This document shows positions 36,201 through 45,717 of a stretch of DNA of 64,000 bases, piece after piece. Positions within the stretch are counted from its first letter, which is position 1. Each line of letters starts with the position of its first letter. Origin of the DNA: JAZRYE01 sp045600585 (GTDB taxonomy: Bacteria; Bacillota_I; Bacilli_A; RFN20; CAG-826); the NCBI GenBank assembly GCA_045600585.1, contig JAZRYE010000018.1, positions 36,365 through 100,364 on the forward strand, given 5' to 3'. Position numbers and translations under genes: made by a program. Below the pieces are notes generated by a model. The model was not told the DNA's origin, ran no database searches, and saw nothing but the letters and a program-made list of their open reading frames with translations.

Positions 36201-36938
36201 ATGAAACAAGGAATTTATAAAATATTAGAAAACAAAGCTTTAACTTCAAATGTTTATAAAATGGTTCTTGAAGGTGATACATCTGCTATTACTGCACCTG
36301 GCCAATTTATCAACATTAAATTAGATAACTTCTTTTTAAGAAGACCAATTTCTATATGCGATTATGACGATAAAACAATAACGATTATTTATAAAGTTGC
36401 TGGAAAAGGAACAGAAGTTTTATCAAGCATGAATTCTAATGATAAACTCGATATTTTAGTGGGACTTGGTAATGGCTATAACTTAGATAAAAACTATAAT
36501 AAAGTGCTACTTATTGGTGGAGGAGTTGGCGTTCCACCTCTTTATAATCTTGCTAAAACGCTTAAGAATAATGACAAAAACGTTGAAGTTATTTTAGGTT
36601 TTAATACTAAAGAAGAAATCTTTTATGAGGATGAATTTAAAAGGCTTGGTTGCAACGTAAAAGTTACAACAGCTGATGGTTCTTATGGCATAAAAGGATT
36701 TGTTACTACCGCAATGGAAGAAATAGATTATGAATATTTCTATACATGTGGACCTGAACCAATGCTAAAAGCAATTTATAATGCATCAAAAACCAGTGGA
36801 GAATTCTCTTTTGAAGAAAGAATGGGCTGTGGTTTTGGAGCTTGTATGGGTTGTAGCTGCAAAACTCTTTATGGAAATAAAAGAATTTGTAAAGATGGAC
36901 CAGTTTTAGTAAAGGAGGAAATTATATGGGAGAAATAA
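36201..36938 (+). CDS. pyrK: Dihydroorotate dehydrogenase B electron-transfer subunit
   Basis: Iron-sulfur flavoprotein that passes electrons from PyrD to NAD+. 245 aa. FAD domain (RRPISICDYDD), NAD domain (LIGGGVGVPPLYNLAK), and the [2Fe-2S] cluster cysteines in CGFGACMGCSC (about 210-220) plus a later Cys (RICKDG). Its presence shows that the dehydrogenase is class 1B. Overlaps pyrD by 13 nt. Confidence 0.95.
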   Translation: MKQGIYKILENKALTSNVYKMVLEGDTSAITAPGQFINIKLDNFFLRRPISICDYDDKTITIIYKVAGKGTEVLSSMNSNDKLDILVGLGNGYNLDKNYNKVLLIGGGVGVPPLYNLAKTLKNNDKNVEVILGFNTKEEIFYEDEFKRLGCNVKVTTADGSYGIKGFVTTAMEEIDYEYFYTCGPEPMLKAIYNASKTSGEFSFEERMGCGFGACMGCSCKTLYGNKRICKDGPVLVKEEIIWEK

Positions 36939-37843
36939 ATACAAAAGTAAACCTTCTAGGTATTGAATTAGATAATCCTGTTATTCCTGCATCTGGAACA
37001 TTTGGTTTCGGTTATGAGTTTGCAGAAATCTATGATATTAACATCCTTGGAACTTTCTCATTTAAAGGAACAACTAAAGATCCAAGGTTTGGCAATCTTA
37101 CTCCTAGAATTGCTGAAACTTCTTCTGGCATGCTTAACGCTGTTGGACTTCAAAATCCTGGTGTCGAAAAAGTAATAATAGAAGAATTGCCTAAACTTAA
37201 AAAAGTATTCAATAAAAAGGTGATGGCTAATGTATCGGGATTTTCAATTGAAGATTATGTTTATACTTGCGAAAAATTAGATAAAGAAGAACAAGTTGGT
37301 TGGATTGAATTAAATGTATCTTGCCCTAATGTTCACGGGGGCGGAATGAGCTTTGGCACAGATCCTGCTTTATTAGGTAAAGTAGTAAAAGAAGTAAGAA
37401 AAGTCGTTACTAAACCACTCATTATTAAATTATCACCTAACGTTACAAATATTGTTGAAATAGCAAAAGCATGTGAAGATAACGGGGCAGATGGTATTGC
37501 TTTAATCAATACTTTGTTGGGTATGCGTATTGATTTAAGAAAAAGAAAACCTCTTTTAAAAAATACTACAGGTGGATTATCAGGACCAGCAATATTCCCA
37601 GTCGCAGTTAGATGTGTTTATCAAGTTGCAAAGGCAGTTAAAATACCAGTTATTGGTATGGGTGGCATTTCAACAGCAGAAGATGTTATTGAAATGATGC
37701 TTGCTGGCGCAACCGCTGTTGAAGTAGGAGCAGCAAATTTAATAGATCCTTATGCTTGTAAAAAGATTATTGAGGATTTACCTAATGTCATGAAAAAATA
37801 TGGAATTACATCATTAAAAGATATTATTGGAGGAGCATTATAA
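36926..37843 (+). CDS. pyrD: Dihydroorotate dehydrogenase, class 1B catalytic subunit
   Basis: FMN enzyme that oxidises dihydroorotate to orotate. 305 aa. The catalytic Cys of class 1B lies in [11 protein letters not shown] (about 130-140). LINTLLGM and [11 protein letters not shown] are FMN-phosphate and barrel motifs. AGGAGG SD inside pyrK. Stop overlaps the pyrF ATG by one base. Confidence 0.96.
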   Translation: MGEINTKVNLLGIELDNPVIPASGTFGFGYEFAEIYDINILGTFSFKGTTKDPRFGNLTPRIAETSSGMLNAVGLQNPGVEKVIIEELPKLKKVFNKKVMANVSGFSIEDYVYTCEKLDKEEQVGWIELNVSCPNVHGGGMSFGTDPALLGKVVKEVRKVVTKPLIIKLSPNVTNIVEIAKACEDNGADGIALINTLLGMRIDLRKRKPLLKNTTGGLSGPAIFPVAVRCVYQVAKAVKIPVIGMGGISTAEDVIEMMLAGATAVEVGAANLIDPYACKKIIEDLPNVMKKYGITSLKDIIGGAL

Positions 37844-38544
37844 TGGCAAAAGACGTAATTATCGCTTGTGACTTTTCATCGAAAGAAAAGACATTGGAAT
37901 TTCTCGACAAATTCGAAGGAAGAAAACCATTCGTTAAGATTGGAATGGAACTATTTTATGCAGCAGGACCTGAAATTGTAAAAGAGATAAAAGCCCGTGG
38001 TCATAAAATATTTTTAGACCTCAAACTTCACGATATTCCAAATACAGTTAAAAAGGCTATGTCTGTTTTATCTCATTTAGATGTTGATATGACAAACTTA
38101 CATGCAGCAGGAACAATCAATATGATGAAAGCTGCAATCGAAGGGTTAACAAGAGAAGATGGAACTCGTCCATTATTAATTGCAGTTACTCAATTAACAT
38201 CTACCGATCAAGAAAGTATGGAAAAAGACTTATTAATTAAAGAACCTATTGATCAAGTAGTTATGCATTATGCAAAGTGCGCAAAAAAAGCTGGATTAGA
38301 TGGTGTTGTTTGTTCGCCATTAGAAGCAAAAAAAGTTCATTCTACATGCGGTAATAACTTCGTTACAGTTACTCCTGGTGTAAGATTTGCTGATGGAGAT
38401 AAGGGAGATCAAAAACGAGTTATGACTCCTGCTGAAGCAAGAAAAATTGGTTCAGATTATATTGTCGTCGGACGTCCAATTACTGCAAGTGATGACCCAG
38501 TTGCAGCATACAATAGATGTGTTAGAGAATTTTTAGGGGACTAA
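37843..38544 (+). CDS. pyrF: Orotidine 5'-phosphate decarboxylase
   Basis: Decarboxylates OMP to UMP. 233 aa, type 1. The catalytic D-K-D pattern is [13 protein letters not shown] (about 57-69), and the phosphate-gripping end is TPGVR with VVGRPIT. One-base overlap with pyrD and 2 nt before pyrE. Confidence 0.96.
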   Translation: MAKDVIIACDFSSKEKTLEFLDKFEGRKPFVKIGMELFYAAGPEIVKEIKARGHKIFLDLKLHDIPNTVKKAMSVLSHLDVDMTNLHAAGTINMMKAAIEGLTREDGTRPLLIAVTQLTSTDQESMEKDLLIKEPIDQVVMHYAKCAKKAGLDGVVCSPLEAKKVHSTCGNNFVTVTPGVRFADGDKGDQKRVMTPAEARKIGSDYIVVGRPITASDDPVAAYNRCVREFLGD

Positions 38545-38546
38545 AT

Positions 38547-39188
38547 ATGTTGGATATTGAAACATTAATTGCTAAAGACTTGCTTTCTATTAAAGCAGTA
38601 TTCTTCCGCCCAGAAGAACCATTTACATGGGCATCAGGTATTAAATCACCAGTTTATTGTGATAATCGTTTAACTTTAACCGCCCCATCAGTAAGAAACG
38701 ATGTTGAAAACTCACTTGCTGAAACAGTTAAAAAATATTTCCCAGAAGTTGAAGTACTTATGGGTACATCAACAGCAGGTATTGCTCACGCTGCTATTGT
38801 TGGTCATTTAATGAATCTTCCAATGGGTTATGTTAGAAGCGGTGCTAAAGACCATGGTAGACAAAATCAAATTGAAGGTAGATTAGAAAAAGGGCAAAAA
38901 GTAGTTGTTATTGAAGACTTAATCTCAACAGGCGGTTCTGTTATTGAAGTTGTTGATGTATTAAGAGAAGCGGGTGCAGATGTTCTTGGTGTTGTTTCTA
39001 TCTTTACATATGGAATGAAAAAAGGTTTAGATAGACTTGCTGCTGCTAACGTTATCAATCATTCATTAACTAACTTCGATAAAATTGCCGAAGTTGCCGC
39101 TCAAGAAGGCTATATTAAAGAAAACGACATTCAAAGATTGATTGCCTTTAGAAATAATCCATCTGATGAAAGCTGGATTGGTAAGTAA
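38547..39188 (+). CDS. pyrE: Orotate phosphoribosyltransferase
   Basis: Couples orotate and PRPP to OMP. 213 aa. PRPP loop [26 protein letters not shown] is the flexible catalytic loop. AGGGG SD at the end of pyrF. Follows pyrF as in Bacillus. Confidence 0.96.
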   Translation: MLDIETLIAKDLLSIKAVFFRPEEPFTWASGIKSPVYCDNRLTLTAPSVRNDVENSLAETVKKYFPEVEVLMGTSTAGIAHAAIVGHLMNLPMGYVRSGAKDHGRQNQIEGRLEKGQKVVVIEDLISTGGSVIEVVDVLREAGADVLGVVSIFTYGMKKGLDRLAAANVINHSLTNFDKIAEVAAQEGYIKENDIQRLIAFRNNPSDESWIGK

Positions 39189-39190
39189 TT

Positions 39191-40279
39191 ATGAGAAGTC
39201 TCATTGATATTGTTGATTTTACTAAAGAAGAATTAAAAGATTTGATGGATGTTGCTATCGATATTGAGAAAAATCCATCAAATTATAGCGAGAAATGCAA
39301 AGGTAAGAAGTTAGCAACTTTGTTTTTTGAACCATCAACAAGAACTAGATTATCTTTTGAAGCAGCGATGCTTGAATTAGGTGGTTCTGTTATTGGTTTT
39401 TCCTCTGCAAATTCTTCATCTGCTGCAAAAGGTGAAAGCTATGCAGACACAGCAAAAGTAATTTCTTGTTATGCAGATATCATTGCTATGAGATCACCAG
39501 TAGAAGGTTCTTCCTATGTTGCTTCTATTAATGCAAGCATTCCCGTTATCAATGCTGGTGATGGAGGACATTGCCACCCAACACAAACTCTTGCTGATTT
39601 ATTAACAATTTATAAACATAAGGGTGGATTTGATAATCTAGTTGTTGGTTTTTGTGGGGACTTAAAATATGGTAGGACAGTACATTCCTTAATCGGAGCA
39701 CTTTCGCGTTACAAAAACGTTAAAATCGTACTTATTTCGCCAAAGGAACTTGTGCTTCCAGATTATATTAAAGAAGAAATTCTTGATAAGAATAATATGG
39801 AATATATTGAAGTTACTAGTTTAGAAGAAAACATTGATAAATTAGATATTCTTTATATGACAAGAATCCAAAGAGAAAGATTCGATGATAAGGATGAATA
39901 TGAAAGACTTAAAAATTCATATGTTCTTGATGTTGCTAAAATGGAAAAAGCAAAAGAAAGTATGTATGTCTTACATCCTCTTCCAAGAGTTAATGAAATC
40001 AGCGTTAAAGTTGATTCAGATCCAAGAGCGGTTTATTTCGAACAATGTTTAAATGGTAAACTTATGAGAATGTCTCTCATCTTAAAATTATTAGAAGAGA
40101 AACAAAAAAATCCATATATTGTTGATCGTTTTGCTGGTAAGAAATTACTAATTAATAAATATAAGTGTACTAATAAAAAATGTATTTCAAAAGATGAACA
40201 AGAACTAGATCAAGTGTTTAAAGTTGTTGATGAAGAAAATAACATTTGCCGCTGCATTTATTGTGATAAATTAGCATAA
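39191..40279 (+). CDS. pyrB: Aspartate carbamoyltransferase with a C-terminal PyrI-like zinc module
   Basis: Joins carbamoyl phosphate and aspartate. Catalytic part about 1-308: [12 protein letters not shown] (46-57), a HPTQTLADL loop and [10 protein letters not shown]. The last 55 residues continue into a module with C326-x4-C331-x23-C355-x2-C358; the start (CTNKKCIS) and the exact x4/x23/x2 spacing equal the zinc domain of E. coli PyrI (CPNSNCIS...CKYC). The nucleotide-binding domain of PyrI is absent, and no separate pyrI is nearby. In E. coli the zinc domain holds catalytic and regulatory chains together, so here it may support a self-assembled, non-allosteric complex. Last gene of the pyr operon, unusual since pyrB is normally near the front. 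Confidence 0.93.
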   Translation: MRSLIDIVDFTKEELKDLMDVAIDIEKNPSNYSEKCKGKKLATLFFEPSTRTRLSFEAAMLELGGSVIGFSSANSSSAAKGESYADTAKVISCYADIIAMRSPVEGSSYVASINASIPVINAGDGGHCHPTQTLADLLTIYKHKGGFDNLVVGFCGDLKYGRTVHSLIGALSRYKNVKIVLISPKELVLPDYIKEEILDKNNMEYIEVTSLEENIDKLDILYMTRIQRERFDDKDEYERLKNSYVLDVAKMEKAKESMYVLHPLPRVNEISVKVDSDPRAVYFEQCLNGKLMRMSLILKLLEEKQKNPYIVDRFAGKKLLINKYKCTNKKCISKDEQELDQVFKVVDEENNICRCIYCDKLA

Positions 40280-40294
40280 TTGCAAATATGATAA

Positions 40295-40322
40295 GAAAGA
40301 CAACCTTTGCTGTTGTCTTTTC
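40295..40322 (+). terminator. Terminator of the pyr operon
   Basis: AAAGACAAC (40296-40304) pairs with GTTGTCTTT (40312-40320), 7-nt loop, TTTT end. Confidence 0.8.
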
Positions 40323-40341
40323 TATTTGGTAAGAGAATAAT
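40313..40341 (+). promoter_or_regulatory. Promoter of tsaC/sua5 in the pyr terminator arm (candidate leaderless)
   Basis: TTGTCT (40313-40318) is part of the terminator's 3' arm; 17-nt spacer, AATAAT (40336-40341), 6 nt, ATG at 40348. No SD. Confidence 0.5.
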
Positions 40342-40347
40342 AATTGT

Positions 40348-40944
40348 ATGAAAAATGATTATAAAAAAGCGTCCCAAGTTTTACTCGATGGCAAGGTTAT
40401 AGGATTTGCTACAGAAACTGTAATGGGATTAGGTGTTGTTTATAACAACAAAGAAGCTTATGACTTATTAAACAAAGTCAAAAGAAGACCAGAAGACAAA
40501 CCATATTCTTTAATGATTGGTGATGTTGATGATATTGATAAATACGCTTATATCAGTAAAGATGCACAAAAATTAATCGATGCATTTTTACCAGGATCAA
40601 TAACCATCTTATTACCTGTTAAAGATAGTGTTCCTTCTTGGGTAACCCATGGTGGTCCAACTATTGGAATTAGAGTTCCAAGTAATGAAGTTGCATTAAG
40701 CCTATTAAAAGAAGTAAAGCTTCCATTATTAGTTCCAAGCGCGAATAGATCTGGTGAAAAGCCATGCATGACTTCAAACGAAGTTAAAGAAACATTTAAA
40801 GATGAAGTTGGTTATGTTTTAGAAGGCGATGCATTGGGTGGATTACCTTCAACATTAATTGATATGACTAAAGAAACATATAAAATATTAAGGGAAGGCC
40901 CAATCACAAAAGAAATGATTAATAAAGTGCTTGGAGGAGAATAA
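40348..40944 (+). CDS. Threonylcarbamoyl-AMP synthase (Sua5/YrdC/TsaC)
   Basis: Makes threonylcarbamoyl-adenylate for the t6A37 modification of ANN-decoding tRNAs. 198 aa: YrdC domain only, without the extra Sua5 C-terminal domain, hence TsaC-like in length. Motifs: FATETVMGLG, KRRPEDKPYSLMIGD (the K-R-x(2)-K-P ATP region) and PSANRSGEKPC. rpiB follows after 2 nt. Confidence 0.92.
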   Translation: MKNDYKKASQVLLDGKVIGFATETVMGLGVVYNNKEAYDLLNKVKRRPEDKPYSLMIGDVDDIDKYAYISKDAQKLIDAFLPGSITILLPVKDSVPSWVTHGGPTIGIRVPSNEVALSLLKEVKLPLLVPSANRSGEKPCMTSNEVKETFKDEVGYVLEGDALGGLPSTLIDMTKETYKILREGPITKEMINKVLGGE

Positions 40945-40946
40945 TT

Positions 40947-41393
40947 ATGAGAATTGCTATTGGATGTGACCATGGTGGATTTAACTGCAAGGAAGCAGTC
41001 GTAAAAGCATTAAAAGAACAAGGATATGAAATTGAAGATGTTGGAACATATAGTTTAGATTCTTGCCATTATCCTGTATTTGGTGAAAAAGTTGGTAACT
41101 TAGTTGCTTCAAAGGAATGTGAATTTGGTATTGTTATTTGCACTTCAGGTGAAGGAATTATGATGACTGCTAACAAAGTTAATGGAGTAAGAGCAGGCCT
41201 TGCTTATAATGATGAAGTCGCTTCATTAATGAGACAACATAACAACGCGAACGTTATCGCTTTTGGTGCTAAATTTATGGCGTTAGAAGATATCTTAAGA
41301 CGTATTGACATTTTCTTAAAAACTCCATTTGAAGGCGGAAGACATGAGACTCGTGTCAACCTCATTAGCGATGTTGAAAAACGTCAAAAATAA
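40947..41393 (+). CDS. rpiB: Ribose 5-phosphate isomerase B
   Basis: Interconverts ribose-5-P and ribulose-5-P; LacA/LacB relatives share the fold. 148 aa. CDHGG (8-12) and the anion-hole CTSGEGIMMTANKVNGVRA (about 65-83), where Cys is the catalytic base of RpiB. SD GGAGGAG. The sua5-rpiB order matches Bacillus. Its terminator reaches into comFA. Confidence 0.93.
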   Translation: MRIAIGCDHGGFNCKEAVVKALKEQGYEIEDVGTYSLDSCHYPVFGEKVGNLVASKECEFGIVICTSGEGIMMTANKVNGVRAGLAYNDEVASLMRQHNNANVIAFGAKFMALEDILRRIDIFLKTPFEGGRHETRVNLISDVEKRQK

Positions 41394-41434
41394 TTAAAAT
41401 CATTACAAAAATCATATTTTTAAGTAAAATTCCG

Positions 41435-41470
41435 AAAAAATCGCCTATTAATAAATATGGGTGATTTTTT
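41435..41470 (+). terminator. Terminator of rpiB that overlaps the comFA start codon
   Basis: Eleven-bp stem: AAAAAATCGCC (41435-41445) with GGTGATTTTTT (41460-41470), one G-U pair, 14-nt loop, T tract to 41471. The loop ends in the comFA ATG (41457-41459), and the 3' arm encodes its codons 2-5. Confidence 0.7.
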
Positions 41471-42629
41471 TATTTGCCCAATATGCGGCAACCAAGATCA
41501 AAGAACAATTGGCTATCTTAATGGCTATCCTTACTGTCGAAAATGTGTTTCGTTTCGTGGTGAAGAAGTTAAGGGTAATTTAATATATCCAAAATCTAGT
41601 TACTATCATCTCGACTATGATTTATCAAAAGAACAAAAGGAGCTTTCAGATGCTCTAGTTAGTAATTATAAAAACGGTATTGATTTACTTGTACACGCGG
41701 TATGCGGAAGTGGAAAGACAGAGATAGTTTTAGAAGTAATTAGCTATGCGATTAGGTGTGGTGAGAGAGTGGGATTTGCAGTTCCAAGAAGAGATGTTGT
41801 ATGTGAATTATATGAAAGATTTCATTCGATATTTAAGCGAAATAAAATTGCCTTAGTTTATGGAGGACATGTAGATAAATTAGAGGGTGACCTTGTTTGT
41901 TTAACTACACACCAATTATATCGATATGACAAATATTTTGATTTATTAATCGTCGATGAGATAGATGCGTTCCCTTTTAAGGGCAATGATGTTTTACAAG
42001 CCTTCTTCAATAGATCAATTCGTGGCCATTTTGTCATGATGAGTGCAACTCCCGATGAAGAGGTAATAAATTCTTTTAAACAAAACGGAAAGCAAATACT
42101 AGAACTATTTTCTCGTTTCCATAAACGTCCGCTTCCAGTTCCAGAAATAGTGCTTCATAAAAGTATAGTTTTATATTTGTCTTTATATGATTATGTAAAG
42201 CTCTTTTTAAGAAAGAATAAGCCTATTTTTATATTTACTCCAACAATAGTAATGTGTGAAGAAACATATAGATATTTGAAGCTATTTTTTAAGAGTGGCG
42301 ATTACGTTCATTCAAAGAGAATAAATAGACCAAAAGTTATAGAAGATTTTCGACAAGGAAAATCAAAATTTTTAGTGACGACAGCAGTGTTAGAAAGAGG
42401 AGTAACAATCAAGGATTTACAAGTCATTATTTTTCATGCTGATAACGCAATATATGATCAATATTCCCTTGTTCAAATTGCTGGTCGAGTTGGACGTAAA
42501 AAAGACGCTCCAGAAGGGAGGGTGATTTTTCTTGCAAATGAAAGAACAAAAGACATGGAAAAAGCTGTCGAAGATATTAAAAGAGCCAACGCATCTTTGC
42601 AAACTATGCTTTCAAGCAATAAAAGCTAA
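41457..42629 (+). CDS. comFA: Late competence DNA helicase/translocase ComFA
   Basis: DEAD-box ATPase that powers entry of single-stranded DNA during transformation. 390 aa. N-terminal C4 zinc finger C7-x2-C10 ... C27-x2-C30; Walker A GSGKTE near 84, DEIDAFPF as Walker B, SATPD as motif III, GRVGRKKDAPEGRV as motif VI. No SD precedes the ATG; TATTAA lies 5 nt before it, in the loop of the rpiB terminator. Overlaps comFC by 98 nt. Confidence 0.92.
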   Translation: MGDFFICPICGNQDQRTIGYLNGYPYCRKCVSFRGEEVKGNLIYPKSSYYHLDYDLSKEQKELSDALVSNYKNGIDLLVHAVCGSGKTEIVLEVISYAIRCGERVGFAVPRRDVVCELYERFHSIFKRNKIALVYGGHVDKLEGDLVCLTTHQLYRYDKYFDLLIVDEIDAFPFKGNDVLQAFFNRSIRGHFVMMSATPDEEVINSFKQNGKQILELFSRFHKRPLPVPEIVLHKSIVLYLSLYDYVKLFLRKNKPIFIFTPTIVMCEETYRYLKLFFKSGDYVHSKRINRPKVIEDFRQGKSKFLVTTAVLERGVTIKDLQVIIFHADNAIYDQYSLVQIAGRVGRKKDAPEGRVIFLANERTKDMEKAVEDIKRANASLQTMLSSNKS

Positions 42630-43215
42630 TAGCTTTTATTCCTTATATAATAAGAATTCATTATTATGCTCGTCTTGTTACAAGAAATTAAAGCCTAATT
42701 TTCAATTATTTTATATTAATAACGTGAAGGCAATATCTTTATATAATTATGATGATAATTTTGAATCACTTTTATATCAATTTAAGGGATGTAGCGACAT
42801 TGAATTAGCCCCTGTATTTTTAGAGAGGTTTGAGAGAGAATTAAATCTGTACTTTTACGACTACATAATAGTCCCAATTCCATCGTTTCATTTAGATGAT
42901 TTAAATCGTGGTTTTAATCATGTAGTAGAGATTGCAAAATCATTTAAATTACCAATATTAAAAATCTTGGAAAAGACAGAACATATCAAACAAGCAAACA
43001 TGCGTAAAAACGATAGAAATCAAATATCAAAAATCTTGAAATTGGCGATTTTAGATTCACTTGAAAACAAGAAGATTTTATTGCTTGATGATGTGTATAC
43101 TACTGGCTCGACAATGAAAGCTTCAATAAAGCTTATAAAAACCCTTCATCCAAAGGATATAAAAGTGCTAGTAATATCCAAGACTCCTTATAGGAAAATG
43201 ACTAATACTAATTAA
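42532..43215 (+). CDS. comFC: ComFC-type phosphoribosyltransferase-like competence protein
   Basis: Needed for DNA uptake in transformable bacteria; works with ComFA. 227 aa. Zinc finger C23-x2-C26 ... C46-x2-C49, and a PRTase loop LLLDDVYTTGSTM near 185-197. I choose the TTG at 42532, because GGAGGG (42517-42522) is 9 nt away; the ATG at 42538 would be 15 nt away. The first 32 codons lie within comFA in another frame and include the first zinc pair. Full competence cannot be concluded: comEA, comEC and pilin genes are not in the window. Confidence 0.9.
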   Translation: MQMKEQKTWKKLSKILKEPTHLCKLCFQAIKANSFYSLYNKNSLLCSSCYKKLKPNFQLFYINNVKAISLYNYDDNFESLLYQFKGCSDIELAPVFLERFERELNLYFYDYIIVPIPSFHLDDLNRGFNHVVEIAKSFKLPILKILEKTEHIKQANMRKNDRNQISKILKLAILDSLENKKILLLDDVYTTGSTMKASIKLIKTLHPKDIKVLVISKTPYRKMTNTN

Positions 43216-43242
43216 TTTGTATTAGACTATATCGCTTTACTT

Positions 43243-43251
43243 TGATAAGAT
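43243..43251 (+). promoter_or_regulatory. Probable secA promoter (extended -10)
   Basis: TGA-TAAGAT, no clear -35. The leader (about 60 nt) holds a CACAC/TGTGT hairpin (about 43291-43306) and AAGG before the ATG at 43319. Confidence 0.4.
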
Positions 43252-43318
43252 ATTTAGGCAATGTCTATTGTTCTTTATTAAAAGAAAGGCACACATTAGG
43301 GTGTGTAAGGTATTAAAG

Positions 43319-45715
43319 ATGGGATTTTTCGATAGAAGAGCTATTAAAAAATATGAACGTGAGGCCAATAAAGTTCTCGCTTATGAGAAAACAATGGCAG
43401 CATTATCAGATGAAGAATTAAAAGCTAAAACTCCTTATTTCAAAGAATTACTTGCTAACGGCAAAACTTTAGAAGATATCAAATATGAAGCATTTGCTGT
43501 TGCTAGAGAAGCCGCTAAGCGTACACTTGGTGAATTCCCTTATAAAGTCCAAGTTATTGGCTCATTAGTTTTAAATGATGGCGATGTCGCTGAAATGAGA
43601 ACTGGTGAAGGTAAAACATTAACATGTACTATGGCAGTTTATTTAAATGCTTTAGCAGGTAAAGGTGTTCACGTTATTACAGTTAACGAATACTTATCAC
43701 AACGTGACGCTGATTGGATGGGTCAAGTTTATAGATGGTTAGGTTTAACTGTTGGATGTAACGCAAGAATTAAGTCATCCTCAGAAAAACGCGATGCATA
43801 TTTATGCGATATTACATATACAACAAACTCTGAATTAGGTTTCGACTACTTAAGAGACAATATGGCGGTCGATATGGAACACCGTGTTTTACGTGGATTA
43901 AATTTCTGTATCGTTGACGAAGCTGACTCAATTTTAATTGACGAATCTCGTACACCATTAATTATTTCTGGTGGAGCAAAAACAAGTGCTTCCCAATACA
44001 CAGTTGCAGATAGATTCTGTAAATCATTAAAGAAAGATAAAGATTTCGTTATCGATGTTAAGGAAAAGACAGTTAACTTAACTGATGACGGCAATACTAA
44101 AGCTGAAAGAATGTTCGGTATCAGAAACCTATATGATCCTGAATATGCTGATTTAGTTCATAGAATTCACAATGCACTAAGAGCTAACTTCATCATGATT
44201 AGAGATGTTGATTACCTCGTTGATGCTGAAGGACAAGTTCAAATTATTGACCAATTCACAGGCCGTGTACTTCCTGGTAGAGAATGGTCTGATGGTTTAC
44301 ATCAAGCTGTTCAAGCAAAAGAAAACGTTGAGATTAAGCAAGAAACAGTCACAATGGCTACTATTACATATCAAAACTTCTTCCGTTTATACAAGAAAGT
44401 TGCTGGTATGACTGGTACAGCTAAAACTGAAGAAGAAGAATTCCGCAAGATTTATAACATGCGTGTTATTTGTATCCCAACAAATAGACCAATTCAAAGA
44501 ATTGACGCTATTGATTATGTCTATGCACATAAAGGACCAAAACTCGCTGCATTAGTAAAAGAAGTTAAAGAAAGACACGCTACAGGCCAACCAATCTTAA
44601 TTGGTACAGTATCTGTTGAATCTTCTGAAGAAATCTCTGCTTTATTAACTGAAGCAGGATTACCTCATGAAATGTTGAATGCTAAAAACCATGCTCGTGA
44701 AGCTGAGATTATTTCTCACGCTGGTGAAAAAGGCGCTATCACTCTTGCAACTAACATGGCAGGCCGTGGTACTGATATTAAGTTAACAGATGAAGTTAAA
44801 GCATTAGGCGGTTTATGTGTATTCGGTACAGAAAGACATGAATCAAGACGTATCGATAACCAATTACGTGGTCGTGCAGGCCGTCAAGGTGACCCAGGTT
44901 TCTCAAGATTCTATGTATCATTTGATGATACTTTATTAGTTAGATTCGCAGCTGATAACATCAGAAACTACATTGAAAAGAACTTTGGTGATGAAGCTCT
45001 TGAAGCAAAGATGGTTTCAAATGTTATTACATCTGCTCAAAAGAGAATTGAAGGCCAAAACTTCGATACTCGTAAAAACTTACTCGATTACGATGATGTC
45101 TTAGCAAAGCAAAGACAAATCGTTTATGACAAACGTGATAGAATCATCGAAGGTAAAAACATTGATGACATCATTGATGAAATCTTCTCTACAACAGGTG
45201 AATTCTTAGCAAAACAATCAATTCCAGTTGGCTCTACAGATGGAATTGTTTCTGGTGACTTATTAGTCAAAACAGTTGAACCAAGATTCTTACCTGAAGG
45301 TACAATTAAGAAATCTCAATGGGATGAAGCTCCTGTCGAAGATGTTGCATCTGACTTAGGATTAGTTATCCAAGATAGATATAACGCTCTTAAAACTGAA
45401 TGGCCTGTCGAAGATCCAGACAAATTAGTTCGTGCAGTTGTTTTACATTGTATTGACCAAAACTGGACAAAACACATCGATGCTATGGCTAGATTAAGAG
45501 AAGGTATCTTCTTAAGAAGTTACGCTAACGTTAACCCATTACAAGATTACGTTAACGAAGGTTATAGAATGTTTAGAGAAACATTAGAAATGGCATCAGT
45601 TGATGCAGTTTTAAACCTTGTTAATATCAAACCACAACCTAGAGTTGTTGAAGAACCTGCTTCAGCACCTGAAGTTGTAGCAGAACAACCTGAAGAAGCA
45701 AAGAAGGCAGAATAA
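43319..45715 (+). CDS. secA: Preprotein translocase ATPase SecA
   Basis: Drives secretion through SecYEG. 798 aa. Walker A in MRTGEGKTLTCTMA near 95-108, DEADSILIDESRTPLIIS as the DEAD region, GRAGRQGDPG as motif VI. The C-terminus is an acidic Pro/Glu/Ala tail (about 30 aa) and lacks the CxCxxxxxC zinc motif used for SecB binding, as in several Bacillota. Upstream in-frame starts exist to 43268, but the family start MGFFDRRAIKKY begins at 43319 with a nearby AAGG. Confidence 0.96.
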   Translation: MGFFDRRAIKKYEREANKVLAYEKTMAALSDEELKAKTPYFKELLANGKTLEDIKYEAFAVAREAAKRTLGEFPYKVQVIGSLVLNDGDVAEMRTGEGKTLTCTMAVYLNALAGKGVHVITVNEYLSQRDADWMGQVYRWLGLTVGCNARIKSSSEKRDAYLCDITYTTNSELGFDYLRDNMAVDMEHRVLRGLNFCIVDEADSILIDESRTPLIISGGAKTSASQYTVADRFCKSLKKDKDFVIDVKEKTVNLTDDGNTKAERMFGIRNLYDPEYADLVHRIHNALRANFIMIRDVDYLVDAEGQVQIIDQFTGRVLPGREWSDGLHQAVQAKENVEIKQETVTMATITYQNFFRLYKKVAGMTGTAKTEEEEFRKIYNMRVICIPTNRPIQRIDAIDYVYAHKGPKLAALVKEVKERHATGQPILIGTVSVESSEEISALLTEAGLPHEMLNAKNHAREAEIISHAGEKGAITLATNMAGRGTDIKLTDEVKALGGLCVFGTERHESRRIDNQLRGRAGRQGDPGFSRFYVSFDDTLLVRFAADNIRNYIEKNFGDEALEAKMVSNVITSAQKRIEGQNFDTRKNLLDYDDVLAKQRQIVYDKRDRIIEGKNIDDIIDEIFSTTGEFLAKQSIPVGSTDGIVSGDLLVKTVEPRFLPEGTIKKSQWDEAPVEDVASDLGLVIQDRYNALKTEWPVEDPDKLVRAVVLHCIDQNWTKHIDAMARLREGIFLRSYANVNPLQDYVNEGYRMFRETLEMASVDAVLNLVNIKPQPRVVEEPASAPEVVAEQPEEAKKAE

Positions 45716-45717
45716 TA

